DNA from: Acholeplasmatales bacterium
GTDB taxonomy: Bacteria; Bacillota_I; Bacilli_A; Izemoplasmatales; Hujiaoplasmataceae
Direction of reading: 5' to 3'
DNA length: 15,529 nt
Assembly: GCA_003477305.1 (NCBI GenBank)
Contig: DMTN01000022.1
Span: forward strand, 24,790-40,318
Part shown: positions 1-6,731 of the stretch, in pieces
How the letters are laid out: each line of letters starts with the position of its first letter
How positions within the stretch are numbered: the first letter of the stretch is position 1
Made by a program: the position numbers and the translations under genes
The notes under the pieces: model-generated
What the model saw: the letters and a program-made list of their open reading frames with translations, nothing else
Databases searched by the model: none
What the model was told of the DNA's origin: nothing

Positions 1-1118
1 CCGGAACTGACCAAAGACGTGGCGAGACGGAAGACGTCGGTGATCAGGACCGGATCGGGCACAAAGCCGGCGAGGTAGCCGAACCGCACCGTCTGGTCTT
101 GCGAACCGATGATCGTGAGGTCGAGTCGGCCGACCGAGGTCGCGACCGGTCCGTACCAGAGTTCCCCGAACATGCTGCCGACGTCGATCGCGGACCCGGC
201 GGCGACGATCGTCGCGTTGGCGAAGCAGTCTTCCACGAAGCCGTCCTGGAGAAAGCCGTAGAGCCCGCCGACGGCCGCCTTCGTACCGCTTGCGGTGATC
301 GTGATCGATGCGTCCGCGTAACAGCGGACCGTTTCGAACACGGCGTCTTCGACGGATTCCGCGTGGGCTTTCAAAATGCCGCCGTAGCCGTGGCCGACGA
401 GACCGCCGGCATAGACGCGGTAGACCTCGGAACTGGCCGTGATCGCGGCGACGGCGGAAGCATCGGCGATCACGATGTTATAGGCTTTTCCGACGAGGCC
501 GCCGACATACAGGAAGTGCTCGGCTTCGGCGTCGATCGACCCGGAGGCGCGCGAATCGCGGATTTCCGAGGAGACGAACTCGGCGAGGGTCATCGTCGAG
601 GTCGTATACGAGGCCGCAAAGCCCGCCAGCAGTCCGACGTAGACGGTCGAGGCGCTCGAACGCACGGTGATCTCGCCAACCGCGGTGCAATGGTCGATCG
701 AGCCCGTCGTATGGGCGACGAGGCCGCCCGCATAGATCAGTTTCGTCGACGTGGCGTCGATCGTGAAGTCGGTCACGGTAAGGTCCTTGATGTCGCCGGT
801 GACGCTCCCGAAGAGGCCGAGGAAGCCTTCGTAGGCGTGGGTGATGGCGAAGTTCGAAACGGTATGGCCGGCACCGTCGAAATCGCCCGAAAACGGATCG
901 TCGGGTGTGCCGAGCGGGATCCACTCGAGGCCGCCGAGGTCGATGTCGGCGCCGAGTACGTAGTGGTCGGTCGTGTTCATCGCGACGAACTCCGCAAGCA
1001 AAGTGATCGTGTGCGTTTCGGGTTCGATGGGTGCGGTCGTGGTCGTGGTGCCGTAGAAGTCGCAGCCCGCCAAAACGGCGAAAGACGCGACGAGGATGAA
1101 AAGCAGGATTTTTTTCAT
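1..1118 (-). CDS. GLUG-repeat surface lipoprotein, C-terminus beyond window edge
   Basis: I read 372 codons without a stop; the gene runs off the left edge, so its C-terminus is missing. The N-terminus is a lipoprotein signal: two lysines, a hydrophobic core and lipobox V-L-A-G-C with Cys19, then a Thr-rich linker (residues 24-28). A segment around residues 38-92 ends in an F-D-G-A-G-H-T-V-type motif. After it come about eight spaced GLFG/GGLVG/GLLAG/GGLYG-like motifs (near residues 101, 131, 162, 205, 237, 285, 313 and 348), typical of GLUG-motif beta-helix proteins. The family is usually anchored outside the membrane with adhesive or glycan-related roles; the exact role here is unknown. The start is supported by AAGGAG six bases upstream. 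It lies 78 bases behind parC on the same strand but has its own candidate promoter, so it is probably not functionally tied to topoisomerase IV. Confidence 0.85.
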   Translation of the reverse strand, partial: MKKILLFILVASFAVLAGCDFYGTTTTTAPIEPETHTITLLAEFVAMNTTDHYVLGADIDLGGLEWIPLGTPDDPFSGDFDGAGHTVSNFAITHAYEGFLGLFGSVTGDIKDLTVTDFTIDATSTKLIYAGGLVAHTTGSIDHCTAVGEITVRSSASTVYVGLLAGFAASYTTSTMTLAEFVSSEIRDSRASGSIDAEAEHFLYVGGLVGKAYNIVIADASAVAAITASSEVYRVYAGGLVGHGYGGILKAHAESVEDAVFETVRCYADASITITASGTKAAVGGLYGFLQDGFVEDCFANATIVAAGSAIDVGSMFGELWYGPVATSVGRLDLTIIGSQDQTVRFGYLAGFVPDPVLITDVFRLATSLVSS

Positions 1119-1148
1119 AGGGTTCTCCTTGATCCGGGGTTCATCGGT

Positions 1149-1157
1149 AGAATAGCA
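1149..1157 (-). promoter_or_regulatory. Candidate extended -10 promoter of GLUG lipoprotein gene
   Basis: On the minus strand the 78-base gap holds TGCTATTCT, an extended -10 element (TGn plus TATTCT, 5/6 to consensus). No good -35 lies 16-18 bases upstream. It would start a leader of about 24 bases containing the AAGGAG ribosome site. Confidence 0.4.
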
Positions 1158-1196
1158 CGTTTCGGAACAAATGGCGGTGAAGATTCGGTGAAATCG

Positions 1197-3863
1197 TCAG
1201 AACAGCGTCTGCTGGACGATCTGTTCCTTCTCCGCGTCGTCCTCGGCCGCGTCTTCGGCGGCTTCCGCGGCGTGCGTGTTGAGGATCTTCTCGAGTTCGA
1301 GCATCACGTCGTCGGCTTCCTGATCGGGTGTCGGCGCAGGAACCGAAGAAACGACGCCGGCGACGGGTTCAGGGGCGACGCGGTCGCGGGCGAGTTTGGC
1401 GAGGATCTGGTCGATTTCGTCCGGTCTGGCTTCCTCGCAGTGGAACTCGACGGGGACGATGTCCTTCTCGAGATAGGGCGCCCCGTGTTCGAACTTGTCC
1501 GGCTTGAGGTCGGCGCCCGCGATCACCAGAACCGTTTTCGCGGTGACGACGCGGAAGGCGAGATTATCCTTCAGATGGAACACGTTCGCCGCGGCGACGC
1601 CGACGAACTGGTAGGGGTTGGTCTTGACGTTCTTGAGATAGCACTTGCCCTTCGCCGGACGCCGCGAGGATTCGATGTTGCCGGAAAACTCGCGCTTGAT
1701 CGCGCCGCGGTTGGTGAGCAGGATCGTCTCGTCCTTCGTCGTGTCGGTCGCATAGACCGCGCCGACGAGGTCGTCGTCGCGCAGATTGAGGCCTTTCACG
1801 CCGCGGGCGGAAGTGCCGAGGACCGGCACGTCGGAAATCGGATATTTGGCGATGAACCCGTTTTTCGAGACGCAGACGACATAGGCGTCGGCGGGATTTG
1901 ACAAATCGACGGAGACGAGCGGACTGATTCGGCTCGCCGGGATGCCGACGTAGGTCTTGTTGATGCGGGCGGGGATGAACTCGGCGACGGGCACCTGCTT
2001 GAGCATGCCTTCCTTGGTCGCCAGCAGCACCGACGCCGGTTTCGTGAAGTCGGCGACGACGAGGAAGTCGAGGACCGCCTCGCCGGTCGCAAGCGGGACG
2101 ATCGCGCCGACGTACTCGCCGATCTCGCGCCACTTCTTGTCGGGGATCTTGTAGACGGGGAGATGGATGAAGTTGCCGTATGCGGTGAAGACGAGAAGCG
2201 TCGAGCGGGTGTTGACCGCGAGCTGGCGGATGATCGCGTCGTCGGGCTTGAGGCCGGCGTCGCCATTGTTCGTGGCGAGGACGGATTTGACCGAGGAGCG
2301 CTTGAGATAGCCGTCGCGGGTCAGGGCGACGATGACTTCCTCGTGGGCGATCAGGTCTTCCTCGGCGATCGCGACTTTCGCGATTTCGTCTTTGATTTCG
2401 CTGCGGCGCGCGACCGGGAACTTCTCGGAGAAAGTCTTCAGTTCCTTCTTGATGACGCCTTCGAGTTCGGTCTCGTTCTTGAGGATCTTGTTGAGCGCGG
2501 TGATCAGGCGGACCAGGTCGGCCGCCTCGTCGCGCATTTCCTCGACGTCGGTGTTGCTGATGCGGTAGAGTTGCAACGTGACGATCGCTTCGGCCTGGAG
2601 TTCGGTGAAGTTGAAGTTGGCGACGAGATTCTCCATCGCATCCTTCTTGCCGTTGGAGAAGCGGATCGTCTGGATCACTTCGTCGAGGACGTCGACCATC
2701 TTGAGGAAGCCCTCGACGATGTGGCGGCGCTTTTCGGCTTTCTGGAGATCGAAGTTGGAACGGTTGCGGATGACTTCCTTCTGGTGGACGATGTAGCCGT
2801 CGAGGATCGCCATGAGCGACATCTGCTTGGGCGATTTGTTGTGGATCGCGACCATGTTGTAGTTGAAGGAAAGCGACAGGTCGGTGTTCTTCATCAGGTA
2901 GGCGAGGACGACGTCGGCGGAGATGCCCTTGCCGATCTCGATCACGATCCGGAGGCCTTCGCGGTCGGATTCGTCGCGCACTTCCTCGATCCCGTCGATC
3001 TTCTTCTGGGTGCGGATGTCGTCGATCTTGCGGACGAGTTCCGCCTTGTTGACTTCATAAGGGATTTCCGTGACGACGAGCTGGACGTCGCTGACGACGA
3101 CCTTGGACTTCATCACGATGCGGCCGCGGCCGGTCGAAAACGCCTTTTTGATCTCGGTGATGCCTTCGACGATGCCGCCGGTCGGGAAATCGGGACCCTT
3201 GATGAACTGCATCAGTTCGTCGACGCCGGCGTCCGGATGGTCGATCTTGTAGAGCACCGCGTCGATCACTTCGTTTAAGTTGTGGGGCGGGATGTTGGTC
3301 GCATAGCCGGTGGCCATGCCCATCGCGCCGTTGACGAGAAGATTCGGGAATTTCGCCGGCAGCACGACCGGTTCGTACTCCTCGTCGTCGAAGTTGGGGA
3401 CGAGGTTGACGGTCTTCTTCTCGATGTCCTGGAGGATTGCCTCGGCGAACGGCGAAAGCCGCGCTTCGGTGTAGCGCATCGCGGCGGCGCCGTCGCCGTC
3501 CATCGACCCGTTGTTGCCGTGCATGTCGATCAAAACGGCGCTGTTCTTCCACCACTGGCTCATCCGCACCATCGCGTCGTAGACGGAGGTGTCGCCGTGG
3601 GGATGGTACTTGCCGATGACTTCGCCGACGATGCGGGCGGATTTCTTATAGGGCTTGTCGGACCCCATGCCGAGCTGGTTCATCGCGTAGAGGATGCGGC
3701 GCTGGACCGGCTTCAAGCCGTCGCGGACGTCCGGCAGGGCGCGGTCCTGGATGATGTACTTGGAGTATTTGCCGAACCGGTCGCCGATCAGGTCTTCGAG
3801 GTTGCCCTGGATGATCTTCTCTTCGACGAACTGTTCGACCTTGCTTTTCAAAGAGGCCATCAT
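1197..3863 (-). CDS. parC: DNA topoisomerase IV subunit A (ParC)
   Basis: This is the breakage-reunion subunit of topoisomerase IV, which with ParE decatenates daughter chromosomes. The 888-residue protein has the winged-helix/tower core to about residue 500 and a beta-pinwheel C-terminal domain from about 505. Catalytic Tyr131 sits in A-M-R-Y-T-E-A. The ParC form V-L-I-D-M-H-G-N-N-G-S and the sequence G-Y-A-T-N-I-P-P-H-N separate it from GyrA, and no clear GyrA box is seen. The quinolone-pocket positions equivalent to Ser80/Glu84 are Thr92 and Asp96. It is somewhat longer than Bacillus ParC because of an acidic Ala/Glu/Asp tail that ends in QQTLF. The start overlaps the parE stop (ATGA), preceded by AAGGAGG. 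A second ATG follows directly (3860-3858) and is better spaced from that site, so the true product may be one residue shorter. Confidence 0.96.
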   Translation of the reverse strand: MMASLKSKVEQFVEEKIIQGNLEDLIGDRFGKYSKYIIQDRALPDVRDGLKPVQRRILYAMNQLGMGSDKPYKKSARIVGEVIGKYHPHGDTSVYDAMVRMSQWWKNSAVLIDMHGNNGSMDGDGAAAMRYTEARLSPFAEAILQDIEKKTVNLVPNFDDEEYEPVVLPAKFPNLLVNGAMGMATGYATNIPPHNLNEVIDAVLYKIDHPDAGVDELMQFIKGPDFPTGGIVEGITEIKKAFSTGRGRIVMKSKVVVSDVQLVVTEIPYEVNKAELVRKIDDIRTQKKIDGIEEVRDESDREGLRIVIEIGKGISADVVLAYLMKNTDLSLSFNYNMVAIHNKSPKQMSLMAILDGYIVHQKEVIRNRSNFDLQKAEKRRHIVEGFLKMVDVLDEVIQTIRFSNGKKDAMENLVANFNFTELQAEAIVTLQLYRISNTDVEEMRDEAADLVRLITALNKILKNETELEGVIKKELKTFSEKFPVARRSEIKDEIAKVAIAEEDLIAHEEVIVALTRDGYLKRSSVKSVLATNNGDAGLKPDDAIIRQLAVNTRSTLLVFTAYGNFIHLPVYKIPDKKWREIGEYVGAIVPLATGEAVLDFLVVADFTKPASVLLATKEGMLKQVPVAEFIPARINKTYVGIPASRISPLVSVDLSNPADAYVVCVSKNGFIAKYPISDVPVLGTSARGVKGLNLRDDDLVGAVYATDTTKDETILLTNRGAIKREFSGNIESSRRPAKGKCYLKNVKTNPYQFVGVAAANVFHLKDNLAFRVVTAKTVLVIAGADLKPDKFEHGAPYLEKDIVPVEFHCEEARPDEIDQILAKLARDRVAPEPVAGVVSSVPAPTPDQEADDVMLELEKILNTHAAEAAEDAAEDDAEKEQIVQQTLF

Positions 3864-5800
3864 GCACCCTCCTTGATCTCATAGTCGTCTTCGTCCGCAA
3901 ACGAGACGTTCGTGTCGATCCATTCCTTGCGCGGTTCGACGTCGTCGCCCATCAGAATCGAGATGCGGTTCTCGGCGTCGGCGAGGTCTTCGACATGGAC
4001 CCGGATGAGCGTCCGGGTTTCCGGGTTCATCGTGGTGTCCCAAAGCTGCGGCGCGTTCATTTCGCCGAGGCCTTTGTAGCGCTGGATGTTGTAGGTCTTG
4101 AAGACCTTGCAGATCGTATCGCGGTCTTCTTCGTTCCAGGCGTACTTGACTTCTTCCTTCTTGCCGAGCTTGGTGATTTTATACAGCGGAGGGAGCGCGA
4201 TGTACAGTTTGCCGGCTTCCACGAGCGGGCGCATGTAGCGGAAAAAGAAAGTGATGAGGAGGACCTGGATGTGGGCGCCGTCGGTGTCGGCGTCGGTCAT
4301 GATGATGATTTTATGGTAGTTCGCCTTGTCGATCCAGAAGTCGCCGCCGAGACCGGCGCCGACGGTCGCGATGATCGTCGCGATCTCCTCGTTCTTGAGG
4401 ACGTCTTCCATCTTCTGCTTTTCGGAGTTGATCACCTTTCCGCGCAGCGGCAGGATCGCTTGGAAGCGGCGGTCGCGGCCTTGCTTGGCGGATCCGCCGG
4501 CGGAGTCGCCTTCGACGAGGAACAGTTCGTTGACCTTCGGGTTTTTCGTCCCGGCGGGGGACAGTTTGCCGGAGAGGACGGTCTCCGTCTTGGAGACCTT
4601 CTTCACCAGCCGCGCGTCGTCGCGCGCCTTGCGGGCGGCGTCGCGGGCGTTGCGTGCCAAAAGCGCCTTCTCGACGAGCGAGGAAGCGATTTGCGGCGAT
4701 TCGACGAGATGGGTCATGAGCTGGTCGTTGACGACCGTTTCGACGGCCGGCCGGGCTTCCGGGCTGCCGAGCTTGTTTTTTGTCTGTCCTTCGAACTGCA
4801 GGAGGTTTTCCGGGATGCGGACCGAGATGATCGCCGTCAGGCCTTCGCGGATGTCGGCGCCGTCGAGTCCCTCGTCCTTTTCCTTGATCAGGTTCATCTT
4901 GCGGGCGTAGTCGTTGAAGACCTTCGTGAACGCCGACTTGAGGCCGGTCTCGTGGGTTCCGCCGTCCTTGGTACGGACGTTGTTGACGAAGGAGATGATG
5001 TTCTCGTTATAGATCTTGGCGAACTGGAAGGCCACTTCGACCTCGATCTCGTTGGCCTTGCCTTCGAAGAAGTGGGTCGGATGAACGACCGTCTTAGTTG
5101 CGTTCAAAAAGTCGACGAAGGCCTTGAGGCCGTCGTTGTAAAGATATGTTTCGCGGACTTTCGAGCGCTCGTCGATCAGTTGCATGCGCAGTCCCTTGAC
5201 GAGGAACGCGCTCTCGCGGAGGCGCTCCTGCAGCGTCTGGTAGTTGAACAGGGTCGTTGAAAAAATCGTCGGATCGGGTTTGAACCACACTTCCGAACCG
5301 ATTTTGCGCGATTCGCCGATAACGATCAGGTCCTTGACCTTCTTGCCCCGCTCAAACCGCATCTGATACTGGAGGCCGTCCCGATGGACGGTGACCTCGA
5401 GGAACTCCGAAAGCGCGTTGACGGCCGAGGCGCCGACACCAACGCCGTGAAGCCCGCCGGATATTTTATATGATTCGCCGCCGAACTTGCCGCCGGCGTG
5501 GAGTTTCGAGAAGATGACTTCGACCGCCGACATGCCGGAACTGTGCATGTCGACCGGCATCCCGCGTCCGTCATCGGAAACGACGACGGAATTGTCTTCC
5601 TTGACGACGACCTTGATGTTGGAGCCGTATCCGGCCAGGACTTCGTCGATCGAGTTGTCGACGATTTCCCAGACGAGATGATGGAGTCCGCGCGCGTCGG
5701 TGCTGCCGACATACATGCCGGGACGCTTGCGGACGGCTTCAAGGCCTTCGAGGATCTGAATCGATTGGGCGTTGTAGGTGTTTGTGATTTTCTCGCTCAT
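3860..5800 (-). CDS. parE: DNA topoisomerase IV subunit B (ParE)
   Basis: This is the ATPase subunit of topoisomerase IV, 646 residues and full length for the family. The GHKL ATPase fold shows catalytic Glu45 and Asn49 (W-E-I-V-D-N-S), D-D-G-R-G-M-P near 76-82, the ATP-lid glycines around 115-125 and the Q-T-K-N-K-L-G loop at 339-345. The TOPRIM domain has Glu430 (V-E-G-D-S-A-G-G) and the D503-x-D505-x-D507 metal site. R-F-Q-A-I-L-P-L-R-G-K-V-I-N and the ending I-S-I-L-M-G-D-D-V-E-P-R are ParE-like. The frame is open much further upstream, but the family begins at M-S-E-K-I (5800). That start has an AAGGGG ribosome site and a promoter just before it, so longer starts overlapping plsY are excluded. 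The stop overlaps the parC start, giving translational coupling and balanced A2B2 assembly. Confidence 0.96.
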   Translation of the reverse strand: MSEKITNTYNAQSIQILEGLEAVRKRPGMYVGSTDARGLHHLVWEIVDNSIDEVLAGYGSNIKVVVKEDNSVVVSDDGRGMPVDMHSSGMSAVEVIFSKLHAGGKFGGESYKISGGLHGVGVGASAVNALSEFLEVTVHRDGLQYQMRFERGKKVKDLIVIGESRKIGSEVWFKPDPTIFSTTLFNYQTLQERLRESAFLVKGLRMQLIDERSKVRETYLYNDGLKAFVDFLNATKTVVHPTHFFEGKANEIEVEVAFQFAKIYNENIISFVNNVRTKDGGTHETGLKSAFTKVFNDYARKMNLIKEKDEGLDGADIREGLTAIISVRIPENLLQFEGQTKNKLGSPEARPAVETVVNDQLMTHLVESPQIASSLVEKALLARNARDAARKARDDARLVKKVSKTETVLSGKLSPAGTKNPKVNELFLVEGDSAGGSAKQGRDRRFQAILPLRGKVINSEKQKMEDVLKNEEIATIIATVGAGLGGDFWIDKANYHKIIIMTDADTDGAHIQVLLITFFFRYMRPLVEAGKLYIALPPLYKITKLGKKEEVKYAWNEEDRDTICKVFKTYNIQRYKGLGEMNAPQLWDTTMNPETRTLIRVHVEDLADAENRISILMGDDVEPRKEWIDTNVSFADEDDYEIKEGA

Positions 5801-5828
5801 GCCGATATTCCCCTTTTTTCTCCCTTTC

Positions 5829-5837
5829 ATTATACCA
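5829..5837 (-). promoter_or_regulatory. Extended -10 promoter of parE-parC
   Basis: On the minus strand this reads TGGTATAAT, a perfect TATAAT with an extended TGn. No convincing -35 is present. Predicted initiation near 5822 leaves a leader of about 22 bases carrying the AAGGGG ribosome site of parE. Confidence 0.65.
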
Positions 5838-5877
5838 AAACTTTCACTGTTTTTATACTTTATTTTGGCGGTCCGCA

Positions 5878-5886
5878 TGATATAAT
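5878..5886 (+). promoter_or_regulatory. Extended -10 promoter of plsY
   Basis: The plus strand reads TGATATAAT, again a perfect TATAAT with extended TGn and no clear -35. Initiation near 5893 would leave ATG codons at 5885 and 5888 untranscribed and the one at 5894 leaderless. This supports the TTG at 5912 as the plsY start. It faces away from the parE promoter about 45 bases away. Confidence 0.65.
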
Positions 5887-5911
5887 GATGCCCATGGAAG
5901 GGGTGTCGCTC

Positions 5912-6553
5912 TTGGCTTACGTCCTCATCGTCATCGCATACCTGCTCGGATCGATCCCGTTCTCGCTCCTCCTCGGGCTGCTGTTCCAACACAAGGACAT
6001 CCGCAAGTTCGGCAGCGGGAATCTCGGTACGACCAATGCCTTCCGCGTCTTCGGAAAGCCGATCGGCTTTGCGGTCCTCTTCGCCGATACCCTGAAAAGC
6101 GGCCTGATCGTCTTCCTGATCCTGAATACCGGACTGTTTGACGGCGTCACGCTGTTCCATCCGCTCGTCTACGGCGTCGCTTCGGTCGTCGGCCACTGCT
6201 TCCCGGTCTGGCTCAAGTTCAAGGGCGGGAAAGGCGTCGCCACCTCGTTTGGGCTGTTGCTCGCATACAATCCGTGGATCGCCCTCACGCTGCTCGCCGT
6301 ATTCCTTCTGACCGAATACCTGACCCGCTATGTTTCCGTCTCCTCGACGGTCGGCGCGGTTTCATCCGTTTTGCTCGTCACCGGACTGCATTTCCTCTGG
6401 CGTCCCGACCTCGGCCTCGTGATCGCGACCCTCGCTTCGGCGGCGATCATCATCTACCGTCACCGCGCGAACTACAAACGCCTGCGCGCCGGCACCGAAA
6501 ACCGGGTCCATCTGTTCGATCTGATCGATCGCTTATTCAAGAAGGCATCCTGA
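5912..6553 (+). CDS. plsY: Acyl-phosphate:glycerol-3-phosphate acyltransferase (PlsY)
   Basis: This integral membrane enzyme moves an acyl group from acyl-phosphate to the sn-1 position of glycerol-3-phosphate, giving lysophosphatidic acid, the first step of phospholipid synthesis in most Gram-positives. With the TTG start it has 213 residues. The conserved motifs are G-S-I-P-F-S (13-18), the phosphate-binding G-S-G-N-L-G-T-T-N (34-42), G-H-C-F-P-V-W with K-G-G-K-G-V-A-T (94-111), and the tail H-R-x-N-Y-K-R-L-x-x-G-T-E-N (184-197). Hydrophobic helices lie between them. I chose TTG because GGAAGGGG ends eight bases upstream, the promoter lies just before it, and it puts G-S-I-P at residue 13 as in Bacillus PlsY. 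In-frame ATGs at 5885, 5888 and 5894 are the alternatives. It is monocistronic, with a terminator overlapping its stop. Confidence 0.95.
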   Translation: MAYVLIVIAYLLGSIPFSLLLGLLFQHKDIRKFGSGNLGTTNAFRVFGKPIGFAVLFADTLKSGLIVFLILNTGLFDGVTLFHPLVYGVASVVGHCFPVWLKFKGGKGVATSFGLLLAYNPWIALTLLAVFLLTEYLTRYVSVSSTVGAVSSVLLVTGLHFLWRPDLGLVIATLASAAIIIYRHRANYKRLRAGTENRVHLFDLIDRLFKKAS

Positions 6554-6568
6554 GATGGATGCTTTTTT
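6542..6568 (+). terminator. Intrinsic terminator of plsY
   Basis: An inverted repeat GCATCC/GGATGC (6545-6550 and 6557-6562), extendable by AAG/CTT-type pairs, is followed by a T6 run. The left arm lies within the last plsY codons and the stop codon is in the loop. Confidence 0.8.
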
Positions 6569-6673
6569 CTTCCGTTTTTTCAGGTTTGCCGGAATCAACC
6601 GACGCCCGTGACCACAACAACTCGACTTCGGACGGGATTTGCGCCGGACTTTCAACTATTTTTACGCTTCTTG

Positions 6674-6682
6674 TGATATATT
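6674..6682 (+). promoter_or_regulatory. Candidate extended -10 promoter of diguanylate cyclase gene
   Basis: TGATATATT fits an extended -10 (TGn plus TATATT, 5/6). No -35 is evident. Predicted initiation at about 6689 falls inside the palindrome at 6683-6693. The leader would be about 43 bases. Confidence 0.5.
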
Positions 6683-6693
6683 GGTACTGTACC
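6683..6693 (+). promoter_or_regulatory. Possible operator palindrome at the diguanylate cyclase promoter
   Basis: GGTAC-T-GTACC is a perfect 5+1+5 inverted repeat that begins directly after the -10 element and covers the expected start site. This is a position from which a repressor could block initiation. No regulator can be named from the sequence. Confidence 0.3.
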
Positions 6694-6731
6694 GAAATGG
6701 GTTGTGACGGAGCGTCAGAAGGGATACTTCC

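Noticed and set aside
99..1901. 600-codon plus-strand open frame, antisense to the lipoprotein and parC
   Set aside because: It crosses two clear minus-strand genes, is extremely rich in Arg, Asp, Gly and Val, and resembles no family. It is a by-product of G/C-rich third codon positions.
3995..5260. 421-codon plus-strand frame antisense to parE, and a similar one at 2163-3278 antisense to parC
   Set aside because: They are low-complexity Asp/Glu/Arg/Val-rich translations lying wholly inside conserved topoisomerase genes, with no ribosome site.
1197..5800. The pair being DNA gyrase (gyrB-gyrA)
   Set aside because: The A subunit has the VLIDMHGNNGS and GYATNIPPHN forms and no GyrA box. The B subunit has RFQAILPLRGKVIN and ILMGDDVEPR, all of the topoisomerase IV type.
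5498..5911. N-terminal extension of PlsY back to 5498
   Set aside because: It lies antisense to parE and upstream of the plsY promoter. The PlsY family begins shortly before the G-S-I-P motif.
5801..6196. N-terminal extension of ParE by up to 132 residues in the open frame
   Set aside because: It would overlap plsY and the promoter region. ParE homology starts at 5800, where a ribosome site and promoter fit.
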